NCBI GenBank assembly: GCA_026129525.1
Contig: JAHCHW010000005.1
Location: 62,001-126,000, forward strand
Reading direction: 5' to 3'
Length of the DNA stretch: 64,000 bases
Source: Chitinophagales bacterium
Lineage (GTDB): Bacteria > Bacteroidota > Bacteroidia > Chitinophagales > LD1
Shown here: in pieces, positions 1-9,232 of the stretch
How the letters are laid out: each line of letters begins with the position of its first letter
How positions within the stretch are numbered: position 1 is the first letter of the stretch
Translations under genes and position numbers: made by a program
The notes under the pieces: generated by a model
The model's database searches: none
Seen by the model: only the letters and a program-made list of their open reading frames with translations
Told to the model about the DNA's origin: nothing

Positions 1-2
1 TG

Positions 3-2285
3 GCTGCTGCTGATGCCGATGTAGCGCCAACCGAAAAAGAAAAAGAGCAGAAAGAAAATAATGAAACAAAGCAGGATAAACTGGAAGAAGCCAAAACGGG
101 CGATCTGCGTGCAGCCGAGTTAATGGCTTTCGACAAAAACATGGAAGGGCAAAGCAAGGTTACGTACTACCGCGCCAAAGAATTTCCGAAAAAGAAATAT
201 TCCGCAGCCGACAGCACCCGCAACCATTTCGCCTCTACCGTTTACTGGAACGGCAACATACAAACCGACCGCAACGGACGCGCTAAAGTGGAGTTTACAA
301 CCAACGATTTGATTTCTTCTTTCAAAACAACCATTGAAGGTTTTGGCGATGACGGCTCAATAGGCAGAACGGAATATTCCTTCACTACTAATCAGCCATT
401 TTCAATGGATGTGAAAGTGCCGACTGAATTAGTGGCAGGTGATAAACTTTTTATTCCCGTGTTTTTGAAGAACACTACTTCTTCCAACATCAACGGAAGA
501 ATGGTGATCGTTTCGCCCAAGCAACTGAACATTCTTACTAAAACAAACGATGTAAGCATTGCCGCCAACGAAACAAAAGTAATTTACTTAGAAGCCACCG
601 CCACCAACGAAATAGGCAACGGTAATCTGGAAGTGAAGTTTGTTTCCGGCTCGGCAAACGATGTGTTTACGAAAGAAATTAAAGTGGTGGCAAAAGGTTT
701 TCCGGCAAACATTTCACTAAGCGGACAGGATTTGAGCAAAGAATTTTTCATCAACCCTGTAAACGTAGTGCCGGGTTCTATGAAGGTAACTTTCACCGCT
801 TACCCGAACATTATGAGCGAACTGATGAGCGGAGTGGATGCCATTTTGCGCGAGCCGTACGGATGTTTTGAGCAGACTTCTTCGTCCAACTATCCGAACA
901 TTATGGTGCTGCAATACATTAAAAGCATGAAGGTAGATAACCCGCAGTTGGAAGCGCGCGCCAAAAAACTGCTCGATGACGGCTACAAAAAACTGGTGGC
1001 GTTCGAAACCAAAGAGAACGGCTACGAATGGTTTGGCGCATCGCCTGCACACGAAGCGCTCACCGCTTATGGTTTAATGGAGTTTGAAGACATGAAATCG
1101 GTGTACGCAGGTGTTGACCAAAAAATGGTTGACCGCACCGCCCAACTCCTACTCGGCAAGCGCGATGGCAACGGAGGCTTTAAAAAGAATCCGAAAGCTT
1201 TGGACAGTTTTGGCGGAGCCGATGAAGACATTACCAACTGTTACATTGTATATGCTTTAACCGAAGCCGGTCGCGGTAAGGAAATTGAAAAGGAAATAGA
1301 TGCCGCTTATAAAACCGCGAAGAAAAGCAACGACCCTTACATGCTTGCGTTGATGGCAAATGCGCTGTTTAACAACAACGATGTAAAACGTGCCGATGAA
1401 TTGGTAAACATGCTCATTAACGCGCAACAGGAAGCCGGCTCGTGGACCGGAAAGAAACACTCCATTACCCGCTCTACCGGAAAAGCCCTGCAAATTGAAA
1501 CCACTTCGCTGGTGGCAATGGCATTGATGAAATCGCAAAATCCGAATACGGCATCGCTTACTTCCGCCATTAAGTTTCTGGTGGATTCGCGCAGCGGTTA
1601 CGGTGGTTTCGGCTCTACACAGTCAACCATACTTGCTTTGAAAGCACTTACACAATACGCCACCTTTAGCCGCAAAACCGATGAAGCCGGAACTGTGGAA
1701 GTGCTAATGAACGGTGTAGTGGTAGCTTCGAAAAATTTTGAGAAGGGAGAAAAGAACAACATTGTGTTGGATGGTTTGGAGAAAGCCATTGCACAAGGCA
1801 GACAAAAAGTGGAAGTGCGCTATACCGGTTGCAAAAATGCACTGCCGTATGCCATGAATGTGTCTTACAGCACTACACTACCCGAAAGCTCCAAGCAATG
1901 CGTGGTTCATCTTGAAACCAAACTGAATACACGTGCCGTGAAGGTGGGCGAAACACTTCGCCTGACCGCTACCTTGAAAAACAAAACCAACGAAGGGCAA
2001 CCGATGACGATGGCAATCATAGGCATACCTGCGGGTTTCAGCGCGCAGCCCTGGCAACTAAAAGAATTACAGGAAAAAGGCGTGATTGATTTTTACGAAG
2101 TGGTGGGCAACAACATTGCCTGCTACTACCGCGCCTTGGCTCCTAATGCCGTTAAGCAAATCAACCTCGACCTTAAAGCCGAACTGCCGGGCGAGTACGA
2201 AGCACCTGCTTCATCAGCATATTTATACTACACCAACGAACATAAAGATTGGGTAGGGTTGGAGAGGGTGTTTGTAACACCGTAA
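3..2285 (+). CDS. Alpha-2-macroglobulin family protein (5' partial)
   Basis: The reading frame is open from the window edge (first complete codon at base 3), so only the C-terminal part, about 760 residues, is present. It begins with a Lys/Glu-rich linker, followed by the A2M domain (STVYWNGNIQTD... and LISSFKTTIEGF). The thioester-type motif GCFEQ is encoded at 861-875, and an alpha-helical toroid (thioester) domain plus a C-terminal beta domain follow. Bacterial A2Ms are envelope protease traps that covalently link attacking proteases through the Cys-Gln thioester; here Cys and Gln are both kept, so the trap is probably active. The signal peptide and N-terminal MG domains lie outside the window. 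In Bacteroidota such proteins are often very large (1,800-2,000 aa). A hairpin follows the stop codon. Confidence 0.9.
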   Translation, partial: AAADADVAPTEKEKEQKENNETKQDKLEEAKTGDLRAAELMAFDKNMEGQSKVTYYRAKEFPKKKYSAADSTRNHFASTVYWNGNIQTDRNGRAKVEFTTNDLISSFKTTIEGFGDDGSIGRTEYSFTTNQPFSMDVKVPTELVAGDKLFIPVFLKNTTSSNINGRMVIVSPKQLNILTKTNDVSIAANETKVIYLEATATNEIGNGNLEVKFVSGSANDVFTKEIKVVAKGFPANISLSGQDLSKEFFINPVNVVPGSMKVTFTAYPNIMSELMSGVDAILREPYGCFEQTSSSNYPNIMVLQYIKSMKVDNPQLEARAKKLLDDGYKKLVAFETKENGYEWFGASPAHEALTAYGLMEFEDMKSVYAGVDQKMVDRTAQLLLGKRDGNGGFKKNPKALDSFGGADEDITNCYIVYALTEAGRGKEIEKEIDAAYKTAKKSNDPYMLALMANALFNNNDVKRADELVNMLINAQQEAGSWTGKKHSITRSTGKALQIETTSLVAMALMKSQNPNTASLTSAIKFLVDSRSGYGGFGSTQSTILALKALTQYATFSRKTDEAGTVEVLMNGVVVASKNFEKGEKNNIVLDGLEKAIAQGRQKVEVRYTGCKNALPYAMNVSYSTTLPESSKQCVVHLETKLNTRAVKVGETLRLTATLKNKTNEGQPMTMAIIGIPAGFSAQPWQLKELQEKGVIDFYEVVGNNIACYYRALAPNAVKQINLDLKAELPGEYEAPASSAYLYYTNEHKDWVGLERVFVTP

Positions 2286-2307
2286 ATTCAATTGCTCCAC
2301 TTTTCTA

Positions 2308-2352
2308 AAAGATAGAAGCTCCACTATTCAAAGAAGTGGAACTTCTATCTTT
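2308..2352 (+). terminator. Long hairpin after the A2M gene
   Basis: A 17-base arm (2308-2324, AAAGATAGAAGCTCCAC) pairs with 2336-2352 with a single mismatch around an 11-base loop. It lies 22 bases after the A2M stop codon. The T-tract is weak (TTTATATT), so it could be an RNA-stabilising or processing hairpin rather than a classical terminator. Confidence 0.5.
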
Positions 2353-2397
2353 ATATTCGCCCCCGCAGTTAATGCAAATCAGCTTACTTACATCCGT

Positions 2398-2425
2398 CAA
2401 CTGACAACAGTTAACTGCTAACTAG
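2398..2425. repeat. Degenerate heptamer array abutting gldF
   Basis: The bases just before the gldF start codon fall into 7-base units: CAACTGA, CAACAGT, TAACTGC, TAACTAG, then the diverged TAATCAT overlapping the ATG. The consensus is roughly yAACtg. It is degenerate, but it shares the 7-base period of the perfect arrays at 41786 and 44883. Confidence 0.4.
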
Positions 2426-2430
2426 TAATC

Positions 2431-3162
2431 ATGTTCGCCATATTCAAAAAAGAGATACGCCAGTTTTTTGGCTCGCTGATAGGTTACATTGCCATCATCG
2501 TGTTTCTGTTGGTGCTGGGGTTGTTTATGTGGATTTTTCCCGACACGAATATTCTTGACAGCAACTATGCCACGCTTGATTCTTTCTTTTACATTGCTCC
2601 TTTCATTTTCATTTTTCTGATTCCCGCCATTACCATGCGCTCGTTTGCCGAGGAAATAAACACCGGCACTATTGAGTTACTGAGCACCCGCCCTGTTACC
2701 GAGTTACAGATTGTGTTGGGCAAATACCTTGCAGCGCTGGCATTGGTTTTCATTGCTATTATTCCCACTGCTGTTTATTTTATTACCGTTTACCTGTTGG
2801 CATCGCCCGTAGGCAATGTAGATGCAGGTGGCATACTCGGCTCGTACTTCGGTTTGTTTTTTCTGGGCGCTGTGTTTGTGGCTATCGGCATTTTTTGCTC
2901 AAGTATTACCTCTAACCAAATTGTAGCGTTCATAGCGGGCGTGTTTCTGTGCTTCTTCACTTACCTCGCCTTCGACTACCTTTCAAAGTTCGGAGTGTTT
3001 GTAGGCAAGAACGATTACTTTGTTGAATCGCTCGGCTTAAGCGCCCACTACGATGCTATGGGCAAAGGCGTACTGGACAGTCGCGATGTAGTGTATTTCC
3101 TGAGCGTGATTTCGCTTTTTATTGTTTTCACCCGAACAGCATTGGCAAGCAGAAGATGGTAA
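2431..3162 (+). CDS. gldF: Gliding-motility-type ABC transporter permease GldF
   Basis: 243 aa, an ABC-2 type permease with six predicted membrane segments. The first is at about residues 15-36, followed by a short periplasmic loop and five more, ending at about 215-235. The N-terminus (MFAIFKKEIRQFFGS), the segment ITMRSFAEEINTGTIELLSTRPVT and the overall length match GldF of Bacteroidota. GldF forms an ABC transporter with GldA (ATPase) and GldG; in Flavobacterium it is required for gliding, but homologues also occur in non-gliders. It overlaps gldG by 7 bases, indicating translational coupling. No gldA ATPase gene lies next to it in this window. Confidence 0.88.
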   Translation: MFAIFKKEIRQFFGSLIGYIAIIVFLLVLGLFMWIFPDTNILDSNYATLDSFFYIAPFIFIFLIPAITMRSFAEEINTGTIELLSTRPVTELQIVLGKYLAALALVFIAIIPTAVYFITVYLLASPVGNVDAGGILGSYFGLFFLGAVFVAIGIFCSSITSNQIVAFIAGVFLCFFTYLAFDYLSKFGVFVGKNDYFVESLGLSAHYDAMGKGVLDSRDVVYFLSVISLFIVFTRTALASRRW

Positions 3163-4880
3163 AGCGATTAGGAAACAAAATGCTGAACCGCAGCGATGCG
3201 CTTATCCGCCTCGGATTGGTGTTGGTTATTCTTGTGCTTGCCAATGTGGTTTCACACTACGCTTATTTCCGTTGGGATTTAACGGCTGAAAAACGCTACT
3301 CCATTTCAAAACCCACCAAAGAGTTAGTCCGCAAGCTAAACGATGTGGTGATTATAAAAGTGTATTTGGGTGGCGAACTGAATGCAGGGTTTACCCGCCT
3401 CAAAGAATCAACCCGCAACATGCTCAAAGAGTTTCAGGCGTATGGCGGAAAAAATATCGAGTTCGAGTTTATTGACCCGATGGCGATTGAAAATTTGGAG
3501 GAGCGTAAAGCACTGATTACCGATTTAATTCAGCGCGGACTGGCGCCTACCAATCTTACCACCAAATCGAAAACCGATACCAAGCAACAGTTGGTGTTTC
3601 CCGGGGCAATGGTGGTATATGGCGGCAGAGAATTTCCGGTGAATCTTTTGGAAAATCAAATTGGCTTCTCTCCGCAAATGGTGCTCAACAATTCGGTGAT
3701 ATTGCTGGAATACAAATTTGCCAATGCCATTAAAAAACTCACGCAATACCGCCCTCCGCGTGTAGGTTTTATACGCGGTTATGGCGAACTAAACGAAGCT
3801 GAAACTACTGACATCCGCCAAACGCTTACTATACTTCAGTACGAGGTGAAAGATTTTGATTTAGTGCAGAATTACTACATCCCCGACCGGTTTGATGTTA
3901 TCATTATTGCAAAACCGCAGCGTGCTTTCGATGAAAAGGAGAAGTATAAAATAGACCAATACATTATGCACGGTGGTAAAGTGCTGTGGCTGGTGGATGG
4001 CACCAACGCCACTATGGACAGCCTGCGCGTAAGCTACACCGGACAATTTGTGCAGGGCACCGATTATAATTTAGACGACATGCTGTTTAAGTATGGAGCA
4101 CGCATCAACAACGATTTGGTGCAAGATGTTAACCTCAACAACCCCATTCCGTTAGTGGTAGGCAAAATGGGCAACGCTCCGCAAACCGAAATGTTTCCGT
4201 GGTACTACTTCCCGCTGTTGGTGTCCGATAACAATCACGCCATCAACAAAAACCTTGACCCTGTTGCGGCATTCTTTGCCAGCAGTATTGATACGGTAAA
4301 AAATCCGGGCGTGCGTAAAACAATTCTGCTGCATACTTCGGCAAATGCAAAAGCGCAGTTAACTCCTACGCGGGTTCACTTTGGTATTCTGCAAAGCAAA
4401 GCCAACCCCGCTTACTTTAACCAGCCCGATATTCCGGTGGCGGTGCTGCTCGAAGGCGAATTTGAAAGCGTTTACAAAAACCGCGTATCGCCCGAATACT
4501 TAGCCGCCAGCGATACGGTAGAACATTTAAAGTTCAGAGAAAAAAGCCCCGAAAGCCGCATGATTGTAATTGCCGATGGCGATGTAATGCGAAGCGAAAT
4601 TCGCAGCGACAGTACCGCTTATCCACTTGGTTATTACTTATACACCAAGCAAACTTTTGCCAACAAAGATTTTATTCTGAACTGCATTGAATACTTAGCT
4701 GACAATAATGGATTGCTCGAAACGCGTAACAAAGAAGTTAAGCTTCGTATGCTCAACAGCGTAAAGGTGGAAGAAGAAAAACTGCAATGGCAACTGCTCA
4801 ATATTGCTTTACCCATTGGCTTGGTAATGCTATTCGGATTGGGTTATGGTTTCTTCCGCAAAAGAAAGTATGCCGCTTAA
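3156..4880 (+). CDS. gldG: Gliding-motility-type ABC transporter auxiliary protein GldG
   Basis: 574 aa. There is an N-terminal membrane anchor (about residues 15-35), a large extracytoplasmic domain, and a C-terminal anchor (about 545-565) followed by a basic tail (FRKRKYAA). The WDLTAEKRYSISKPTKELV segment is the hallmark of the GldG/ABC-type uncharacterised family (PF09822), and the ITG-like domain covers about residues 190-330. It works with GldF as the extracytoplasmic part of the ABC complex. The start ATG overlaps the end of gldF by 7 bases; a second in-frame Met nine codons on (MLNRSDALIR) is an alternative start. Confidence 0.88.
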   Translation: MVKRLGNKMLNRSDALIRLGLVLVILVLANVVSHYAYFRWDLTAEKRYSISKPTKELVRKLNDVVIIKVYLGGELNAGFTRLKESTRNMLKEFQAYGGKNIEFEFIDPMAIENLEERKALITDLIQRGLAPTNLTTKSKTDTKQQLVFPGAMVVYGGREFPVNLLENQIGFSPQMVLNNSVILLEYKFANAIKKLTQYRPPRVGFIRGYGELNEAETTDIRQTLTILQYEVKDFDLVQNYYIPDRFDVIIIAKPQRAFDEKEKYKIDQYIMHGGKVLWLVDGTNATMDSLRVSYTGQFVQGTDYNLDDMLFKYGARINNDLVQDVNLNNPIPLVVGKMGNAPQTEMFPWYYFPLLVSDNNHAINKNLDPVAAFFASSIDTVKNPGVRKTILLHTSANAKAQLTPTRVHFGILQSKANPAYFNQPDIPVAVLLEGEFESVYKNRVSPEYLAASDTVEHLKFREKSPESRMIVIADGDVMRSEIRSDSTAYPLGYYLYTKQTFANKDFILNCIEYLADNNGLLETRNKEVKLRMLNSVKVEEEKLQWQLLNIALPIGLVMLFGLGYGFFRKRKYAA

Positions 4881-4916
4881 ACTTTTCAGATAACGCACAC
4901 TTCTCTGTTCAACAGA

Positions 4917-5597
4917 ATGCTCCACTTACCCGAAATACTTTTTGAAGACAATCACCTGATTGCGGTAAACAAGCCATCGGGCATGTTGGTGCAGCCCGAT
5001 AAAAAAGGCGATGAAGCGCTGGAAGAAATTGTAAAAGCTTACATCAAACAGAAGTATCAGAAACCGGGCGAGGTATTTTTAGGAGTATGCCACCGCATTG
5101 ACCGCCCAGTGAGCGGTGTGGTGGTTTTTGCCCGAACCTCAAAGGCATTGGTGCGTATGAACGAGATGTTTAAAACCCGCGAGGTAAAAAAGACATACTG
5201 GGCAGTGGTTGAGAACATGCCAAAAGAAGAGTCGGGGCATTTGGTACACTGGTTAAAAAAAGATGAGCAGAAAAACATTTCGCGGGCTTATGAACAGGAA
5301 GTGAAAGGCACTTTGCGTTGCGAACTTTTCTACCGGCATATTGCCAGCAGCGAACGCTACTTTTTGCTGGAAGTAAATCCGGTTACCGGGCGGCACCACC
5401 AAATACGCGTGCAACTTTCAAAAATCGGATGCTCTATTAAAGGCGATGTAAAATACGGAGCTAAACGCACCAACAAAGACGGACGCATTCACCTTCATGC
5501 CCGGCAAATTGAATTTATCCATCCTGTAAAAAAAGAACCCTTAGTTATTACTGCTCCCATTCCCGATGAGGTGGTTTGGAAAGCAATGGAAAAATAA
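4917..5597 (+). CDS. RluA-family RNA pseudouridine synthase
   Basis: 226 aa, a single catalytic domain without an S4 domain. The family motif HRIDRPVSG is at residues 59-67, with the catalytic Asp at 62. The later motifs (KTYWAVV, GRHHQIRVQL near residue 160 and GDVKYGA) are all present. It isomerises uridine to pseudouridine in rRNA or tRNA, but the exact target cannot be told from sequence; the short single-domain form resembles RluA/RluC/TruC-like enzymes. It converges tail-to-tail with the M3 peptidase, 7 bases away. Confidence 0.88.
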   Translation: MLHLPEILFEDNHLIAVNKPSGMLVQPDKKGDEALEEIVKAYIKQKYQKPGEVFLGVCHRIDRPVSGVVVFARTSKALVRMNEMFKTREVKKTYWAVVENMPKEESGHLVHWLKKDEQKNISRAYEQEVKGTLRCELFYRHIASSERYFLLEVNPVTGRHHQIRVQLSKIGCSIKGDVKYGAKRTNKDGRIHLHARQIEFIHPVKKEPLVITAPIPDEVVWKAMEK

Positions 5598-5604
5598 ACC
5601 GACC

Positions 5605-7299
5605 TTAAAGGGCTTTATCGTTTATACTATCCAAGTGCGCTTTTACTTCGTTGAAGAGCGGTTCAATTACACCTTGTTCAAATGGCGATTGCAGGTTTGC
5701 CAGTTTTACCAAACCTAAAAACGAATCACTGCCGCCTGCTTTGCAAAGCCGCAGGTAATCCTGCCATGCGGCAGTAAAATCTTTTCTCGATTTGCTCCAA
5801 AACTGAAATGCACAAACCTGCGCCAAACAATAATCAATGTAGTAAAACGGACTGCGGTAAATATGTGGTTGCCGCTGCCAAAAACCGCCACGCTCTAAAT
5901 AGTCCACCCCGCCATAATCAACCCAGGGGCGGTATTTCTTTTCCATCTCTAACCAAACTTTTTTGCGCTCTGCAGGTGTTAAATCAGGGTTCTCGTAAAT
6001 AATATGTTGGAATTCGTCAACCGCAACACCGTAGGGCAAAAACAAAATGTTTGAACTGAGGTGAACAAACTTGTACTTCTCTGTATCGCTGCCAAAAAAC
6101 AGATTCATCCACGGGTAAGTAAGCTGCTCCATACTCATGCTGTGAATTTCGCAGGCTTCCATAGTAGGGAAGTAATATTCTTCTACTTCAAAATGGCGGC
6201 TTTCAAAACACTGAAAAGCATGACCGGCTTCGTGTGTAAGTACATCTACATCGCCAATGGTTCCGTTAAAGTTGGCGAATATGAAAGGTGCCTTGTAATT
6301 GTTAAACATGGTGCAGTAACCTCCGGCAGCTTTCCCTTTGCGGGTAACCAAATCCATCAACTCGTTGCTAACCATAAAGTCGAAAAACTCTTTGGTTTCA
6401 GGCGAAAGTTCCGCATACATCTGCTTGCCTTTTTCAATAATCTCTTCCGGTGTTCCAATCGGTTTCGGATTGCCTGAATTGAAGTTGTGCGCCCAGTCGT
6501 AAATTTTCAGTGTATCTACACCAATTCTTTCTTGCTGCCGCTTGCGAAGTGCTGCCGCCAACGGCACTACGTGTTTTAAAACCTGCGAACGAAAATCAGC
6601 AACCTTGGCAGCATCGTAATCGGTGCGCCCCATACGGTAATATGCCAATTCCACAAAATTTTTGTACCCGAGTTTATGTGCAATGCGTGTACGCAATTTC
6701 ACCAGCTTATCATAAATCTCATCGAACAATTTTTCGTGCTGGGCAAAAAAACTCCACTTGGTTTCGTGTGCCTTTTTGCGGAGTTCGCGGTCGGTTGATT
6801 CCATAAAGGCATCTAACTGCGACAGGTTCATTTTCTCCCCATTAAATTCTACTTCGGCACTTGCTACCAATTTGGTGTACTCCGTGCCTAACTTATTTTC
6901 TTCTTTCAAATCATCCAGCACCGAATGATTAAACGTTTTTAATGAAACGTCTGCCAACCGGAACAACTGCTTGCCGAATTTCTGTTCCAACTCTCCCTTA
7001 AACCGGCTGTTGCCAAGCGATTTGTAAAACTTTACGTTCAACTCTTTAATGACAGGTTCGTTAGTGTCAAAAAATTCCTGCTCGGCTTCGTAATAAGCAT
7101 CCTTTGTGTTAATGGAATTGCGTACCGAAGCAATAGATGAAAAGGTTTGAAAATTGTTTCGGAGTTCGTTCACCTTTTCCAATACTCTTTCTTGCAATTC
7201 GGCACTTTCGGCAGTTTCAAATTCTGCTAAAAGGGTGTTAAAGTTTTTTTCGAATGCGCTTATGTCGGGGCGCTCATACTTCATCTGCGAAAACTTCAT
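5605..7299 (-). CDS. M3 family oligoendopeptidase (PepF/M3-like)
   Basis: 564 aa cytoplasmic zinc metallopeptidase; no signal peptide. The zinc site HEAGH lies at residues 356-360 in the context VLTHEAGHAFQCFE, with the downstream third ligand expected in MEACEIHSMSMEQL. The N-terminal half is helical, as usual in M3 proteases. Known relatives cleave short peptides inside the cell. The length is typical of the Bacteroidota/Firmicutes M3 clade. A TACGTTTG box lies 22 bases upstream of the ATG. Confidence 0.9.
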   Translation of the reverse strand: MKFSQMKYERPDISAFEKNFNTLLAEFETAESAELQERVLEKVNELRNNFQTFSSIASVRNSINTKDAYYEAEQEFFDTNEPVIKELNVKFYKSLGNSRFKGELEQKFGKQLFRLADVSLKTFNHSVLDDLKEENKLGTEYTKLVASAEVEFNGEKMNLSQLDAFMESTDRELRKKAHETKWSFFAQHEKLFDEIYDKLVKLRTRIAHKLGYKNFVELAYYRMGRTDYDAAKVADFRSQVLKHVVPLAAALRKRQQERIGVDTLKIYDWAHNFNSGNPKPIGTPEEIIEKGKQMYAELSPETKEFFDFMVSNELMDLVTRKGKAAGGYCTMFNNYKAPFIFANFNGTIGDVDVLTHEAGHAFQCFESRHFEVEEYYFPTMEACEIHSMSMEQLTYPWMNLFFGSDTEKYKFVHLSSNILFLPYGVAVDEFQHIIYENPDLTPAERKKVWLEMEKKYRPWVDYGGVDYLERGGFWQRQPHIYRSPFYYIDYCLAQVCAFQFWSKSRKDFTAAWQDYLRLCKAGGSDSFLGLVKLANLQSPFEQGVIEPLFNEVKAHLDSINDKAL

Positions 7300-7321
7300 G
7301 TTGCGTTAAATTTTGAGGGGG

Positions 7322-7329
7322 CAAACGTA
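7322..7329 (-). promoter_or_regulatory. -7 box TACGTTTG of the M3 peptidase gene
   Basis: A perfect match to the Bacteroidota TAnnTTTG box on the minus strand, 22 bases before the ATG. No clear TTG -33 element is found at the expected distance. Confidence 0.45.
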
Positions 7330-7389
7330 GCAATAAATGCAAACAGAAATCGGCTGTTGAATGGGCCGTAATAAGATTCAGCGCAAAAA

Positions 7390-7881
7390 TCAGCCTTCCA
7401 GCAATGCGTTGGCGCGTTGCTTGTAATACTGCCACCACGAAATAAGCAGCCTGAAATTAAGCGCAACAATCATCAGCAAACTCCCGGTGCCGAACAGAAT
7501 AATTTCGGTACGCAAATAGGCAAACAGCTCATCCTTTACTTCATCATACATTATCACTTTCGGGAAACCGAAATCTTCGGTATAAAAGCTATCGTAAAAC
7601 ATAAGGAACTGCTGCTCCTTTTGAGCGAAGTAAAAGAACATAACAATGTTAAGCGTAAACACCGCAAAACGAATCCATGCGGGGCGGAAAAACGGCAGGC
7701 TTTTGAAAGTAACCGACCAACGGAAATAGGTAAGCGTAACAAAAATGAAAGCGGAATTAACCGCATAGTAGATGTAATCAATTTTTTGTGTAACAGGGTA
7801 AAGAATGGCGTACACCAGCATCATGGTAATGCTAACCCACAGCAGTTCCTTAAATAAATTCAACAAATGCGCTTTGTTCAC
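7390..7881 (-). CDS. Small multi-pass membrane protein, function unknown
   Basis: I do not recognise the family. The protein has about four hydrophobic segments (LLWVSITMMLVYAILY, YYAVNSAFIFVTLTYF, FAVFTLNIVMFFYFA, GTGSLLMIVALNFRLLI) separated by a charged loop (KVIMYDEVKDEL). The GTG at 7881 is chosen as the start (163 aa, MNKAHLLNLFKELL...). The longer reading to a TTG at 7917 (175 aa) would run into the divergent promoter of the next gene. It is divergent from the CNNM/CBS gene and stands alone. Confidence 0.65.
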   Translation of the reverse strand: MNKAHLLNLFKELLWVSITMMLVYAILYPVTQKIDYIYYAVNSAFIFVTLTYFRWSVTFKSLPFFRPAWIRFAVFTLNIVMFFYFAQKEQQFLMFYDSFYTEDFGFPKVIMYDEVKDELFAYLRTEIILFGTGSLLMIVALNFRLLISWWQYYKQRANALLEG

Positions 7882-7923
7882 GGGCTGCAAATAAAAGCAC
7901 AATCGGCATTCCTGCAATTATTA

Positions 7924-7931
7924 TAATTTTC
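7924..7931 (+). promoter_or_regulatory. -7-like box TAATTTTC before the gldE-like gene
   Basis: One mismatch to TAnnTTTG (final C). It is separated from the ATG by only 7 bases, so the transcript would be nearly leaderless. Confidence 0.3.
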
Positions 7932-7938
7932 GCACTCC

Positions 7939-9201
7939 ATGGAGATTTTTGCCATTTTGGTTTCGCTGTTGCTTATTGCCTTTTTTTCGGGAGTAGAAAT
8001 TGCTTTCCTCTCTGCCAATAAACTGCGGGTAGAATTGCTGAAAGAGAAAGGCTCTACAAGAGCAAAAATCATTTCTGCGTTCAACCAAAACCCTACTCGC
8101 TTCATAAGCACCTTACTGGTAGGTATCAACGTTTCACTGGTGTTATTCGGCAGTATTACGGCAAGCTATTTCACACGAAGCAATTTTCCCTTCTTACCCG
8201 AAGGCGAAGTACCCCTGCTCATTACACAAACCATTTTTACCACTTTCATCATTTTGGTTTTTGGCGAATTGTTTCCTAAAATTCTTTTTCGCGTTAATTC
8301 CGACCAATCGCTATTGTGGCTTGCCTATCCCATCAAATTGTTTTACATTCTGCTTACCCCTCTTAACATTGTTTTCCATTCTATTGCCAGTTGGATAATA
8401 AAGCTGGTAATAGGTAAAAATTTGGTGGAAGGGAAGCAATCATTTACCAAAGAAGACTTGGAATATTTGGTGAAAGAAACAGCTATAGCTGATGTGCAGG
8501 AGGGCGATGAAACCGACCATCTTAACTCCGAAATTTTTGAAAAAGCGCTTTACCTCAAAGATGTAAAAGTGCGCTCCTGCATGGTTCCGCGCCCCGAAAT
8601 TCAGGCAATAGATGTAAGCGAAACGGTGGAACACCTGAAAGCAAAATTTATTGACACCAAACTTTCGCGCATCATTGTTTGCGAAGACAGTATTGACCGC
8701 ATTCTCGGTTATGTGCATCATCTCGATTTATTGAAAAACCCGACCGATGTGCGGCAGTTAGTTCGCCCCATACAGGCAATTCCCGGCAGTATGACCGCCC
8801 GCGATTTGCTGCTGCAGTTTATACGCGAACGCAAAAACATTGCCTGGGTGGTTGATGAATACGGAGGCACTGCCGGCATTATTACGCTCGAAGATTTAAT
8901 GGAAGAAATTTTCGGTGAAATTGACGATGAGCATGACACGCCCGAACTGACACAAAAGAAAATTTCGGATACCGAGTTTATTTTTTCGGGACGCCTGGAA
9001 GTGGATTACCTGAACAACGAATATGAACTGGATATTCCGGAAGGCGACTATACCACTTTGTCGGGTTATCTCATCAGCGGTTTTGAAGATATTCCCGAAG
9101 CAGGAACCACCTTTGACCTTGATAACTTTCACGTTAAAATTTTACGCGCTACGGACACCCGAATTGAATTGGTTAGTTTGAAACTGATGAAAGAAACGTA
9201 G
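7939..9201 (+). CDS. CNNM/CorC-type membrane protein with CBS pair (GldE-like)
   Basis: 420 aa. A DUF21/CNNM transmembrane domain (about residues 1-180) begins EIFAILVSLLLIAFFSGVEIAFLSA. A CBS pair follows (about 200-330, VKVRSCMVPRPEIQAIDV and NIAWVVDEYGGTAGIITLEDLMEEIFGEI), then a C-terminal CorC_HlyC transporter-associated domain (about 345-415). Family members are implicated in Mg2+/Co2+ efflux. In Bacteroidota the same architecture is annotated GldE, a gliding-associated protein. Since gldD is not adjacent, I cannot choose between GldE proper and a general CNNM exporter. Confidence 0.85.
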   Translation: MEIFAILVSLLLIAFFSGVEIAFLSANKLRVELLKEKGSTRAKIISAFNQNPTRFISTLLVGINVSLVLFGSITASYFTRSNFPFLPEGEVPLLITQTIFTTFIILVFGELFPKILFRVNSDQSLLWLAYPIKLFYILLTPLNIVFHSIASWIIKLVIGKNLVEGKQSFTKEDLEYLVKETAIADVQEGDETDHLNSEIFEKALYLKDVKVRSCMVPRPEIQAIDVSETVEHLKAKFIDTKLSRIIVCEDSIDRILGYVHHLDLLKNPTDVRQLVRPIQAIPGSMTARDLLLQFIRERKNIAWVVDEYGGTAGIITLEDLMEEIFGEIDDEHDTPELTQKKISDTEFIFSGRLEVDYLNNEYELDIPEGDYTTLSGYLISGFEDIPEAGTTFDLDNFHVKILRATDTRIELVSLKLMKET

Positions 9202-9218
9202 CCTATTACTGCATTCCC

Positions 9219-9226
9219 TATTTTCG
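9219..9226 (+). promoter_or_regulatory. -7-like box TATTTTCG before terC
   Basis: One mismatch to TAnnTTTG, and only 6 bases separate it from the ATG at 9233. It allows a near-leaderless terC transcript separate from read-through of the upstream gene. Confidence 0.3.
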
Positions 9227-9232
9227 CGCACT

